Origin: Nilaparvata lugens
Lineage: Eukaryota; Arthropoda; Insecta; Hemiptera; Delphacidae
Direction of reading: 5' to 3'
Assembly: GCF_014356525.2 (NCBI RefSeq)
Contig: NC_052505.1
Coordinates: 17,838,885-17,902,884, forward strand
Length of the DNA stretch: 64,000 nt
The notes beneath the pieces are model-generated. The model did not search any database and had not been told where the DNA came from. It worked only from the letters and a program-made list of their open reading frames with translations. This document shows positions 54,595-64,000 of this stretch, one piece after another. The stretch's first letter is position 1. Each line of letters opens with the position of its first letter. The position numbers were made by a program, and so were the translations under genes.

Positions 54595-55163
54595 CTGAGT
54601 TTAGAAAGAGGTTGGTTTATCCAAGCCTCCAAATACATCGGAGGATCAGTCCCAATCCTGAATTCAATTCTCCTGAGCATAAAATAAGATTTATCCAATT
54701 AATTCGAATTGGAAAAAACGATTTGTACTAAAAATTTGCATACTAACTTGAATTTGCAGGCGCGTACGTATGTTGCAAAAGGAAATGAGATTCCAGAGTA
54801 AGTTTATATCTTCTACGAGAGAGAAAACATATAAAATCCCACCAGATGAAAGGAGAGAAGAGAGGATCCCACGCAACTGATTCACAAAATCAATCTCCTT
54901 TTTCAAGAGTGTGTTCTATTTTGGTGAGGCTTTATAAATTCAGTAGAGGTTCAACCAGGTGCTGTTATGGGGCTTATTCTGTTGAACTTGAAATAGAAAA
55001 TGTTTTGCTGTCTGAGTGTATTCCTTACTTGAACTTGAGATGGGATGCTTTGCTTTCTGAAGAATTTTTTCCCATTTGATGCTGCAGCATCACAGAAATG
55101 ATTTTACAAATCAGTTATCATATTCCATTCAATGTAATTTCCGACTTGGTGTGTCGTGTATAA

Positions 55164-55411
55164 AGGTGCGTACAGACTTTCGCTCTGCTCCGCAACCGAA
55201 CGTCACTCCAGCAGAGCGATTGATGATCGACCGGGGAGCAACAATGGTTCGACCGGGGAACGCGAGAAGATCTAACATCTTCCGTAACGTTCATGATGGG
55301 TGCATGAGCGGAGCGACTGTGGTTCGATGGTGGTACGAGGGCGGTACGAGGGCGGTACGAGGGAGGAGCGTGCTCGGTGCGGGTTGGAAGCGCGAATATG
55401 TGTACGCAGCT
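55164..55411 (+). mobile_element. PIF/Harbinger-like MITE M1, copy 2
   Basis: AGGTGCGTACAGACTTTCGC to TGTACGCAGCT, flanked by TAA on both sides (55161-55163 and 55412-55414). It holds the GGTACGAGGGC triplet near the right end. Over 90 percent like copy 3 by eye. Confidence 0.85.
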
Positions 55412-55521
55412 TAAGATGGGCTTAGTAATAGGTTAGGGAAATGCTTACAATGTACTGTATTTCCACTGTATTTTCATTGTATAAGGGAGTATTGGGAATG
55501 TTACATGTATCAGGAATATTA

Positions 55522-55770
55522 AGCTGCGTACACATATACGCGCTTCCAACCCGCACCGAGCACGCTCCTCCCTCGTACCGCCCTCGTACCGCCCTCGTAC
55601 CACCATCGAACCACAGTCGCTCCGCTCATGCACCCATCATGAACGTTACGGAAGATGTTAGATCTTCTCGCGTTCCCCGGGTCGAACCACTCTTGCTCGC
55701 CGGTCGATCATCAATCGCTCTGCTGGAGTGTCGTTCGGTTGCGGAGCAGAGCGACAGTCTGTACGCACCT
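55522..55770 (-). mobile_element. PIF/Harbinger-like MITE M1, copy 3 (inverted)
   Basis: AGCTGCGTACACATATACGC to GTACGCACCT on the plus strand, i.e. opposite to copy 2 and flanked by TTA on both sides (55519-55521 and 55771-55773). With copy 2 it forms a 250-bp inverted repeat with a 110-bp spacer. Confidence 0.85.
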
Positions 55771-55773
55771 TTA

Positions 55774-57193
55774 CATGTATTAGTAATTTAGATTGGGTCT
55801 GATTAAGAGAGATTCACTTTCGCCTGTAATCATTGATTTGATGGAGGCACTAGTGCTGAATATAATCAGTGATGTTCGAATTGAGTGAGCTGGGAAAATT
55901 TGATTAACAGCCTACCAAACCTCACCACTTTCACAAGTGAAATAATATTGTGAAACTACATGAGTTTTCAAGTTGTATTATATTGTAGAGCAGTAGAAAA
56001 AACATCATTTTTTGAAGCTGTAGGTACGAACATTAATTGGACATTGAAACTAAAATTCCATGGCATTGATAAACAGTTTGTATTCCATTCATGCTAGTTA
56101 TTCAAAATCTCTGAGCTCGTTCCAATCCGTACAGATTTCAGTAGGACCCGTCCAAACATGACTACTATGAGCCTACTATACACGTTATACACGCTACTCA
56201 GAACTAGGAGTGAAATAAATGTTTTCACTAGTTCCTAGTTATCATAAACTGTTAACTTGCTCTCCTACCTTACAAATTTCCAAATTTCTCTCGATCTCGA
56301 TTGAAAATCCATCAAAACTTTTAGATGATATTTCGGAACTTTCCAAACATGTGATTCACAAAACACAATGAAAGATATCAAGTGCAAAATGAAAGGGTAC
56401 ACTTGCTATCCTTTATTGTGTATTAATAATTCCAGTAGCCCTTAAAACAAAAGTGAGTAATTGTGATTCACAAGTAGTATGGTAGCTTGTCATATAACAT
56501 ATTCATGGTATCCATTACTATCATCGTAGAGACAATATCAAACGAAATTTATATACAGTAGTCTGAGAATCGATCATGATAGAATATTCTACCAAGAATT
56601 TGTAACTACTGTGCATTCGCATAAAAATCTCTACATATTTATATACAGAATGCAACTGTGGCACAATAATATTCGTAACTATTTCAATTATTCCGCAAAC
56701 AAGTTATTCAATAAATCCCAATACGGTTGAATTGATCAAATTTGTTCGTCTATCTTGAATGCATATTTATCAATATCAATGGTATATTCCTCGCATGATC
56801 TTTGCACGACAACAATATAGCGGAGACAAATCTTCATGGTTGAACGAATAATTTTTGGACAAGAATATGCTCTCCGATATTCAACATCAGTAGTGCCTTA
56901 TGTGTTATCATCCTCATTTTGGGAGTATGGGCACAAATTTAAGCATGTTCAGGTCTCCAAAATCTGAATAATGAGGGGATACGTTGATATTATATTTTGG
57001 CATACATTGAAATCCATTCTATTACTAAATTTTATTATTCAGAATCATTTTGTAGAATCATGATAATTTGTTCCGATATAATTGATTTTTCTTCCACGGT
57101 TTTGCTTTCAGGGTATTTTACAGTAAAATATTCTGCAAAATGATACGGAAATTCGAAATGTATAGTGAGATGATTCTGAGTGTAGTTTATAAC
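55774..57193. other. No gene seen
   Basis: AT-rich, without ORFs of note or recognisable repeats. Confidence 0.4.
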
Positions 57194-57197
57194 AAGT

Positions 57198-57228
57198 GAG
57201 GAGGTGAGAGTCAAAACTCACATGTTCC
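57198..57228 (+). repeat. Left terminal inverted repeat
   Basis: 31 bp identical to the reverse complement of 60109-60139. It contains an internal GTGAG..CTCAC dyad. Confidence 0.95.
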
Positions 57229-57359
57229 AAAAAATGCGAAATTGAGATGGCACTGTCATCTTGTTCTTCTTCTTGAGCTAAACATTGCTATGCTATTGGT
57301 TTACAACAAAACCAGCTTGTTCTTATTCAAATTTAATGACAAAAAGTGAGGTTAGTAGC

Positions 57360-57394
57360 AAAACTCACATGATCCAAAGGAACATGTAAGTTTT
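57360..57394. repeat. Left subterminal repeat pair
   Basis: AAAACTCACATGATCC (57360-57375) and inverted GGAACATGTAAGTTTT (57379-57394) face each other across 3 bp. Likely transposase-binding sites. Confidence 0.7.
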
Positions 57395-57580
57395 GATGCA
57401 TAACGGCTACTAGCAGGTCATGTGATCACTTTCGACCAATCGTGCGCCAGCTATCTGCTCTTTGTCCGTCTGTCGTCTGCTTTGAGTGGGATACAAAGCT
57501 GATAGTTTGTGATTGTTAGCAGTAGTTATTGATAGAATTCTTCTAATTTCTACTCCATTCTACCAATTATTAGTTCAGTA

Positions 57581-59512
57581 ATGGAAGAGTTTGTAGTTCC
57601 AATCAAAGATGGTGAAAAACCAACAAAGAAAACTCCTGACAAAAGTACATGGAAACGCACGAAAGAAAAGATTGCCAGGTAGGTCTAACCTCACTTTTCT
57701 TATACTGTTTTAATAAAATTTAATGTTTGAGTTATACACTGTCAAAACTGATCAGAAGGAAACAATTTTTACAAGAAGGTAAAATTTGTTTCTTTCTGTT
57801 CCAGACACAAGCCATCACAGATGCCAGAATTCCCCAAATGCAACCACTTTACTGGGGCATTCCAGTGCCGCACATTAACAATGAGAGACGTACAAAAATT
57901 CCATGGTTTATTCTACAAACGCCCGGAACGCCAACACCAAAATAATTTTATTCTTCGAAATGTGGAAATAAAGAACGTTCAGAGGAGGAGATCAAGAGAA
58001 CACAAAACTAAAGAAAAATCACAACTACTGAGGACTACAAAATATTTCGTCAAAACTACAGCAGGAGATAAAGTGCCAGTCTGTATGAACAGTTTTTTAT
58101 CAATTCTAGGCGTATCCCGATTTCGTGTCAATAATATCACAAATGAGTTGAAAAAAAATGGTGAAGTAGTTGAAAGAAGAGGAGGGTTTCGCAAGAAAGA
58201 GAAGTACTCAACACAAAAAATCAGTATTATGAATTTTATCACACATTGAAATGTGTTGAATCTCACTATTGTAGGGAGAGAAGCTGCCGAAAGTATCTTC
58301 CAGTGATCTTAATGTAAAAAAACTATGGAGAATTTACTCATCAAAAAATAAAAACTTGGCAGTAAAACTATCCTTTTTCCGAAAGATTTTCAACACACAA
58401 TACAATATTGGTTTTGGCACGCCAAGAACCGATGTATGCTCTACGTGTTTAAGCCTCAGAGAGAAAATCAAATGTGAAATGGATGCTGTGAAGAAAAATG
58501 AGCTCTTAACAGAAAAACGGGTACATCGTCTGCGCTACAAAGCATTTTACAAAAAACTTCAAGAAAAAGACAATGACATCTTAATATTGTCATTTGATTG
58601 CCAAAAAAATTTGGCACTTCCTAAGATACCCGATCAATCAACATACTACAGCCGCCAGTTCTATTTTCAGAATTTTACAGTTGTGAAGGGACACAGCAGA
58701 GGGCCATTGAACCCTTCAACAGTAACGTCCTACTGTTGGACTGAGAATGAGTATTCAAAGGACTCCAACCTTATTTCATCATGTGTCTTTGACTGTCTGC
58801 GAAGTACTGATTTGACCTTATATAAAAAAGTGAGACTGATCTCTGATGGTTGTGGGGGTCAAAATAAAAACTCTATCCTTGTAGCCATGTGTCACTCATG
58901 GCTCTGGTGTTTTGCACCCAACAACATAGAAGAAGTTGAATTGGTTTTTCCGGTAACAGGCCATAGCTTTTTACCCCCAGATAGAGTTTTTGGAAACATT
59001 GAACGTAGAATGAAAAAGATTGAAGAGATCATCAAGCCTGAGGATGTCGTGAAAATAATATCCGAATATGCAATGGTGAAGAGAGTTGGTATTGACTGTG
59101 AGGTGGGGGACTTTCGTAAATTGGCACGGTCACAATTTAAAAACCTAACGAGCTGGAACTTCCAAATTTCTCAATCCAAAAGAATAATTTTCAAAAAGGC
59201 AAAACGCACTCCCAACATTCTCACAAGGGGAGAAAGTACTTACCGGACAGATTGGGGAAGAGCCAGGTCCTTACAAAGAAAGGAGTGTTAATGAATGGAT
59301 TGAACCCTGACATAATCGAGAAGAAGAACTTGGTGTCACTAGAAAAAAAGAAGGATGTTGAAAAACTCCTTACAAATCATTTTGGAGCGAATTGGAGAGA
59401 GAATCAACAACTTGAGTTTTACCGCAGCATTATTGATAACACCTCTGCTGAACCTGTTCCTGAAGAAGAAGTTTGTGAATTTGTGGATGGGTGTTCTAAT
59501 TTGATAATCTGA
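57581..59512 (+). pseudogene. Sola-like DDE transposase gene, spliced, three frameshifts
   Basis: Exon 1 (57581-57678) starts ATG (MEEFVVPIKDGEKPTKKTPD) and ends CCAG|GTAGGT; exon 2 starts at 57805 after TTCTGTTCCAG and keeps the frame (R-HKPSQMPEF). Then CNHFTGAFQCRTLT and a basic region. Catalytic-looking motifs follow: SFDCQKNLALP near 58590, LISDGCGGQNKN near 58840-58870 and GHSFLPPDRVFGNIE near 58960-59005, offering D, D and E. A cysteine pair (DVCSTC) precedes them. The reading frame must change near 58246, 58302 and 59255 to stay on family-like sequence (KCVESHYCR, SDLNVKKLWRIYSS and GKSQVLTKKGV lie in successive frames). The last part ends HFGANWRENQQLEFYRSIID and a stop at 59510-59512. 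Nuclear transposase role by family. Confidence 0.75.
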
Positions 59513-59864
59513 ATTAAATACTGGAGAAAATTACTAAACCAAAATGATTTTATCAAAATGACCAATCAATTTTAATCAAAATAATTTTTCATGATGATTG
59601 TCATCATAAACACTATTTCTATTATTGTGAATCCTTTTATCTAGCATTTTTCCACTTTTATATTAAACTTCATAATAACAAGCTCAAATTTTTATTGTCT
59701 AGGTTTATTATTGTTATTCTAAACCCAAAAAATTTCCTCTGAGATGTTTTGGCAGTGTATAAAAATATATAAATTCTTCTGAACTTGCAATAATTCATGT
59801 AGTTTTTTTTTTAACAAAAGTAACTATCAGATCACCTATTGACTATTTTTAAGGGTTACACTTC

Positions 59865-59940
59865 AAAACTCACATGTTCCAAGTCACTTATTTGCAAAAC
59901 CAACATGTTCCTAGAGTTGTCATCAAAACTCACATGATCC
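59865..59940. repeat. Right subterminal repeats (three copies)
   Basis: AAAACTCACATGTTCC (59865-59880), AAAACCAACATGTTCC (59896-59911) and AAAACTCACATGATCC (59925-59940), direct repeats about 30 bp apart. Confidence 0.75.
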
Positions 59941-60108
59941 AATTTTTAAATTCATTTTTTAACTATTTATAACATTTTTCAATCTATGAGGCCTGAAAAT
60001 ATCATATCTGTGGCAGATTCTACATGTAACAAAATAGTCCATATAAAAAAAAGATAAGTGGCATATTAGATCTCAGTTTTCTGGAATTTACCAAAATTTT
60101 AACTTTTG

Positions 60109-60139
60109 GGAACATGTGAGTTTTGACTCTCACCTCCTC
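60109..60139 (-). repeat. Right terminal inverted repeat
   Basis: GGAACATGTGAGTTTTGACT through CTCACCTCCTC, perfect inverse of the left end, followed by the AAGT duplication. Confidence 0.95.
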
Positions 60140-60143
60140 AAGT

Positions 60144-61600
60144 ACGGTACACTTTCAGTTGGCAGAAGGGGAAAATAGAAGAATAAATACAATAGAGATT
60201 GGTTGGAATGAAAGCGGTACTATATTGAAACCCAACTTCTAACATTGGGTTTCGTTGAAGCCTTTCTTCAATAGTTTCAAGAATAATAATTCTGCCGTTC
60301 AAATACATGACAAGGAATAAGAATTTTATTAACACTCTTTTGAATGGTGGATACATTTGAATACATGGAACTTGTGTTAAAGCTTGCGAGTAGTGAAAAA
60401 AAGAGGAACCCCCAATCTTGGAGACACAGAAGAGAAAATATTCACTTCAAATTGGATTGAAAAACAGTGGAGGAATCCAACAAAGTATAGGAAATATCTA
60501 ATTTGAATTGAATTGAGTATTTTCTTTTAGATCGGTTTCTAGGGACTTGACGCCTATAGTACCCTGAAATAAGTTGAGATTGCAATAATATTATTGGAGA
60601 AGGATTATGTGATGGAAGAATATTCATGGGAAAACATCATTGAGAACATCCAATATCATGAAGCATGCCGAATTCTGAAGTCGTCTTCAACTAATAATAA
60701 TAATAACGAGTGACCTGGCTGGCTCAGGTCTGGTGTCAGGGTTTTCAGGTCTCAGCTGATCAATTTCAGGGCTTCTGACATGACCTAACGACTGCTTTTT
60801 AGGCAGCCGGGACCGACGGTTTAACGTGTCCATCCGAAAACTGTAAATACACCATAATGAATTTTTGTAATCAAAGAGCTCATTTGCCTTATCAACCCCT
60901 TTCCATTTCAATTATTCGAAAATGATTAATAATAGAGGGAATGAATGAGGGAATGGTCAGCCACTGTTTGAGAACTGTTTCAACAAAGGTAGTAGTCTCA
61001 ACTCCGAAGAAATTAGTAGAGTCTTAACTCCGCCTAATAATAAGTATTTCTATTTCATTTGATTTCGAAGTGTTTAAACAGTATTTGAAAACTGTTTGGG
61101 CATTGGTAATACAGTGTTTTGATAATAAAAATTTGAAATAGTCTTTGATTAGTGCTTAAATAGTGTAAACCGTACAATTTACAATGTTTTCTCCTTTTTA
61201 TAAATTATTAAGAAATACGTAACCTCCGAACATAAGCGATAATAGAACTATATTATTATTAATCATTATACAAACATTGATATAATATGAAATGATCTGA
61301 TATCGACATAACATCATGCCTTCCATTACCAACATTTTACCAACTTCTAGCCAACTTTACTTTTTCCTAGGTTTTCAAATTTTCTTGCTTTCTCTTGCTG
61401 CTTATTTAGTCGCCATTTACCTGCAATTAAACGGCGGCAACGCTCGCCATTGGTTGATCATTTTTCACTTTTTTTGCTGCTGTAAAAAACGCGCGCGTCT
61501 TTTCGGCGACTAGAAAGCGCGAGATATATCGCGCGCGACAAATCGCTCGCCAACTTTCCGCCAAAGTTGCGCGACCGCTACTGACATCAAACGTCCGAAT
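60144..61600. other. No gene seen
   Basis: AT-rich. 61460-61580 has CGCGCG-rich short dyads (AAACGCGCGCGTCTTTTC, ATATCGCGCGCGACAAA) suggesting a decayed MITE. ORFs here have no domains. Confidence 0.35.
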
Positions 61601-61624
61601 TCGTCGAAAACTTTCCCTGATGTC

Positions 61625-61770
61625 GTTCAAAATTTCCCTCGTCACCCTGTTTATTCCCTTCTTCCCCTCACAAACTTGTAGGGACGAGCTTGAACTCTCA
61701 ACTTCCCCCGCAGATTCTTCAGAGAGTAATGTACAAAAAATTTCCCTCGTCACCCTGTTTATTCCCTCAA
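61625..61770 (+). repeat. Spaced direct repeat (about 29 bp)
   Basis: AAATTTCCCTCGTCACCCTG then TTTATTCCC occurs at about 61628 and 61738, 110 bp apart. Confidence 0.7.
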
Positions 61771-61869
61771 TTCTCCCTTGGATTCCTGAAGAATTATAGT
61801 GAGATTCACCTTAAACTGTCAGCTCTTGTTATAATCAATCATCATTCATCCATCAAATTTATCCGTTTA

Positions 61870-62021
61870 GGCCCAGTTGCACAACAGCCGGTTAAATTTT
61901 AACCGTGATTAATTTCGCGTGAACCAATCAGAGAAGGCGTTTTTGAAGAGACGGCTTCTCTGATTGGTTCTCGTGGAATTAATCACGGTTGAAATTTAAC
62001 CGACTGTTGTGCAACCGGCAC
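61870..62021. mobile_element. PIF/Harbinger-like fold-back MITE (152 bp)
   Basis: Ends GGCCCAGTTGCACAACAGCC and (reverse) GTGCCGGTTGCACAACAGTC; the inverted arms span nearly the whole element, with GAACCAATCAGAGAAG near the centre on each strand. TTA on both sides (61867-61869 and 62022-62024). Confidence 0.85.
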
Positions 62022-62157
62022 TTAGTGTACAAAACTCTCTAATCATAATATAATTATGACAATGGAGGAAAAACTACGCTGAGTCAGTAACATTCCTCTT
62101 CCAAATTTGGATGACAAGGTAATTTTCTCCAAAATATAATCATATTAAACAAAAAGG

Positions 62158-62236
62158 CTAAGAAATTGTCAAAAACCACAGAGTTATTGAACCAGAACTA
62201 CTATCAATAAATCTGTGGTTTTTGACAATTTCTTAG
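62158..62236. repeat. Perfect 25-bp-arm hairpin
   Basis: CTAAGAAATTGTCAAAAACC.. (62158-62182) is exactly inverted at 62212-62236 around a 29-nt loop. A MITE relic or a hairpin-RNA source; no flanking duplication evident. Confidence 0.8.
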
Positions 62237-64000
62237 TATTTTTATTTATTATGAATAATTACCACAATATCAACTTCTCAACCACACAAAAAGTGAAAAT
62301 ATTATCAGATTATGGAAATCACATCACATCCAATTACATTAATGTTAACAGTGTAAAGTACGCTAAATCTAATCATGTTCAACCTACTTTCCTCTATTAG
62401 GGAAGAATCTCCATGGACTAATGTAGTTTACCAAGCGAGTAATTTGATTTATGACTAAGTTACTGTACTTCTAAACTTTCTTCAAAAGATTCCGTTGATT
62501 ATTACTACAAACAATAGTCTATTACTACTATCAATCATAGTTTAATGATTATTCCAAGGAGGAATCCAGTAATTTACATTATGAAGGAGAAATGTTGAAT
62601 GATTCTTTAATTTATTCTAAAACAGTATAGCATTAATTACAGTGTTCTACTGTAAGATTAATTTCAAACTATCAACATTCCTTCCAGAATTATCACACCA
62701 ATACTGAACATTCAACCAATGTTGAAACTTTGGAGTGAACATCTTGACTAGTATGTGATTGATTGAGTCCCATTTGGATAAGTTACCGTACCTCACATCC
62801 ATACGAAACTTTTGTCTTCAGAATGATCGTCTTTATAAAAGCACAGAAAAATAATATTCTCAAATCGTATTCCCATTTTTCCTTATCCTATGTCATATTT
62901 TATCTATATCCTATTCCCATTCTCCTCAATAAAATTCTCTGGCACTTAAAAACATATTTAAATGGAAATCATAATATTTTCTCTCAGTTATCTCCTTTCT
63001 CCCACTCCAGTAATCTTATCACTTCTACACAAACTTCTCTCTAAACTCTCATTTTGTGTTGAAATAGATTCGCATTTGATCGAAATTTCAGATCAATTTC
63101 CTCCTCAGAACCGAATCTGAATACAAAAGTAGACAACTGTTCTGAGATCTGATCATTCGACCTTCACTGCAAGAGATAAACAGATATTTTTTGATAAATC
63201 ACAGTTTCCAAGTTCAAATCCTTTACGACTTGTTGTTTTGAGGGAAAACTTTTGTGTCGAATAAGAAACAGGTTGAGAAAAATACGGGAATCAATGTTGT
63301 AGTGTGATTTACTTGACCATTGTTTCAACGGGAAGCCTTGTTGTATTTGATAATAGATTTAATGCTGACAGTCTAAAGTGAATCTTAACAGGAAAAAAAC
63401 ACTGAACCATGAATCAACGAGCCAAGATACCAGTGATAAGATATATATGGTGAAAACTAAAAAGTTTCATCACTTACTTTCAGCCTTGTTCTATTCTTGA
63501 ATCCCTCACAAATCGTATCCAAAAATGGATCAAACTTTTAAAAACTTGGCACAAACGTGTGAAATTCTTTGGAAGAAAAATTCCGGGAGCAAAAACCGCG
63601 TATTTGCACAAGTTTACCGTAGCACTGAACGTTTCGATACGTTTTTCTCTTCGACTTGGAGTGCCAGCACTTCAGAGTGAACCGATAAGATGAATCTAGA
63701 AAAAATATTCGAAATAATGACAACAGAACTCTATCACTATGGTGAGGTTTATTTTATGATGGGTGCATTTGTTTTGGGTAGCATCAAGTAGTTTTCTCAT
63801 TTTAACAAATTCTGACAGTATAGAGTGCATCTCATTATAGAAATGCTTGAGACTATCAACTACACAAGGCCAAGGTGTTGGGAGAAAATTAATTTATGTA
63901 ACAATCTGACTTGAGTGGTGAGTTTGTTTTGACTTTTGTTATGGATCGACAGTAGTTGATATTATTCTAGAATTATTTTATAGTTCGATAATTATCATTA
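62237..64000. other. No gene seen
   Basis: AT-rich, short ORFs only. The dispersed CTGACAGTCTAAAGTGAAT motif occurs at 63361-63390 and, diverged, at 63810-63848. Confidence 0.4.

Larger units (their letters stand above)
57198..60139 (+). mobile_element. Complete Sola-like DNA transposon (2942 bp)
   Basis: Perfect 31-bp inverted repeats (57198-57228 and 60109-60139, outermost GAGGAGGTGAGAGTCAAAAC) are flanked by AAGT on both sides (57194-57197 and 60140-60143). A 4-bp duplication and the DDE-like protein with a DGCGGQNKN motif fit the Sola superfamily; the superfamily name is from memory. Seven copies of AAAACTCACATGTTCC-like sequence lie in the terminal 200-270 bp. The transposase gene is frameshifted three times, so this copy is defective but probably mobilisable in trans. 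Confidence 0.85.

Noticed and set aside
54105..54698. 197-aa and 162-aa ORFs
   Set aside because: Pure (GAA)n microsatellite translation.
61427..61753. 108-aa minus-strand ORF with mixed composition
   Set aside because: No recognisable family; it overlaps a spaced direct repeat and CGCGCG dyads; no start-site or splice support.

Overview
The window looks like insect nuclear DNA, most likely from a planthopper-type hemipteran such as Nilaparvata. It is AT-rich, spliceosomal-style introns interrupt the recognisable coding sequence, short CCTAA (arthropod TTAGG) runs occur, and it is saturated with transposons whose terminal sequences are shared many times within the window. The species call is inference. 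I recognise no intact, conserved host gene; nearly everything that can be named is a mobile element, a relic of one, or low-complexity DNA.

Layout. 0-7.8 kb: a pyrimidine-rich tract, a Helitron-like element (1310-2477), a second Helitron-like element (3753-4405), a fold-back repeat with a hammerhead-like core (5686-5965) and a long CT microsatellite. 7.8-14.3 kb: a fold-back element whose centre was split by a young, LTR-bounded Ty3/Gypsy-type retrotransposon (8434-13949). That element has 4-bp target duplications, a tRNA primer site, a polypurine tract and one intact 745-residue Gag-protease ORF, but no reverse transcriptase, RNase H or integrase core; each LTR carries about 20 copies of a 47-bp minisatellite. 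A solo LTR of the same family lies inverted at 25902-27453. 14.5-15.5 kb: a LINE relic split by a 212-bp piggyBac-type MITE, then a Helitron 3' end. 15.5-34 kb: purine tracts, three copies of one interspersed repeat (22.6, 28.7 and 32.5 kb), a LINE relic, MITEs and one possible zinc-finger exon. 33-46.9 kb: nested Helitrons, LINE relics (one with a clear 11-bp target duplication), SINE-like tails amplified in roughly 500-bp steps, and a 1.1-kb PIF/Harbinger-like element.

46.9-50.45 kb is the most unusual block. It runs from a GC-rich array of Sp1-, CCAAT- and GCCATTTT-type motifs, through a 258-bp repeat in three copies, to a compact minus-strand cluster of small ORFs (48222-50336) with a TATA/initiator-like promoter at its head and a poly(A)-like run directly on the last stop codon. 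It resembles an endogenised virus or virus-like element and is cut by a 100-N assembly gap. 51-54 kb: a Tc1/mariner-superfamily transposase gene with a DD82E catalytic triad (SAILOR type). 54-57 kb: a GAA tract and two inverted MITE copies. 57198-60139: a complete DNA transposon with perfect 31-bp terminal inverted repeats, AAGT target duplications, seven subterminal copies of one 16-bp motif, and a Sola-like DDE transposase gene broken by three frameshifts. 60-64 kb: small fold-back repeats and no recognisable genes.

Together the window records layered insertions (MITE in LINE, LTR element in fold-back, LINE in SINE tail, MITE in tandem SINE), several of which can be dated relative to each other from the sequence alone.
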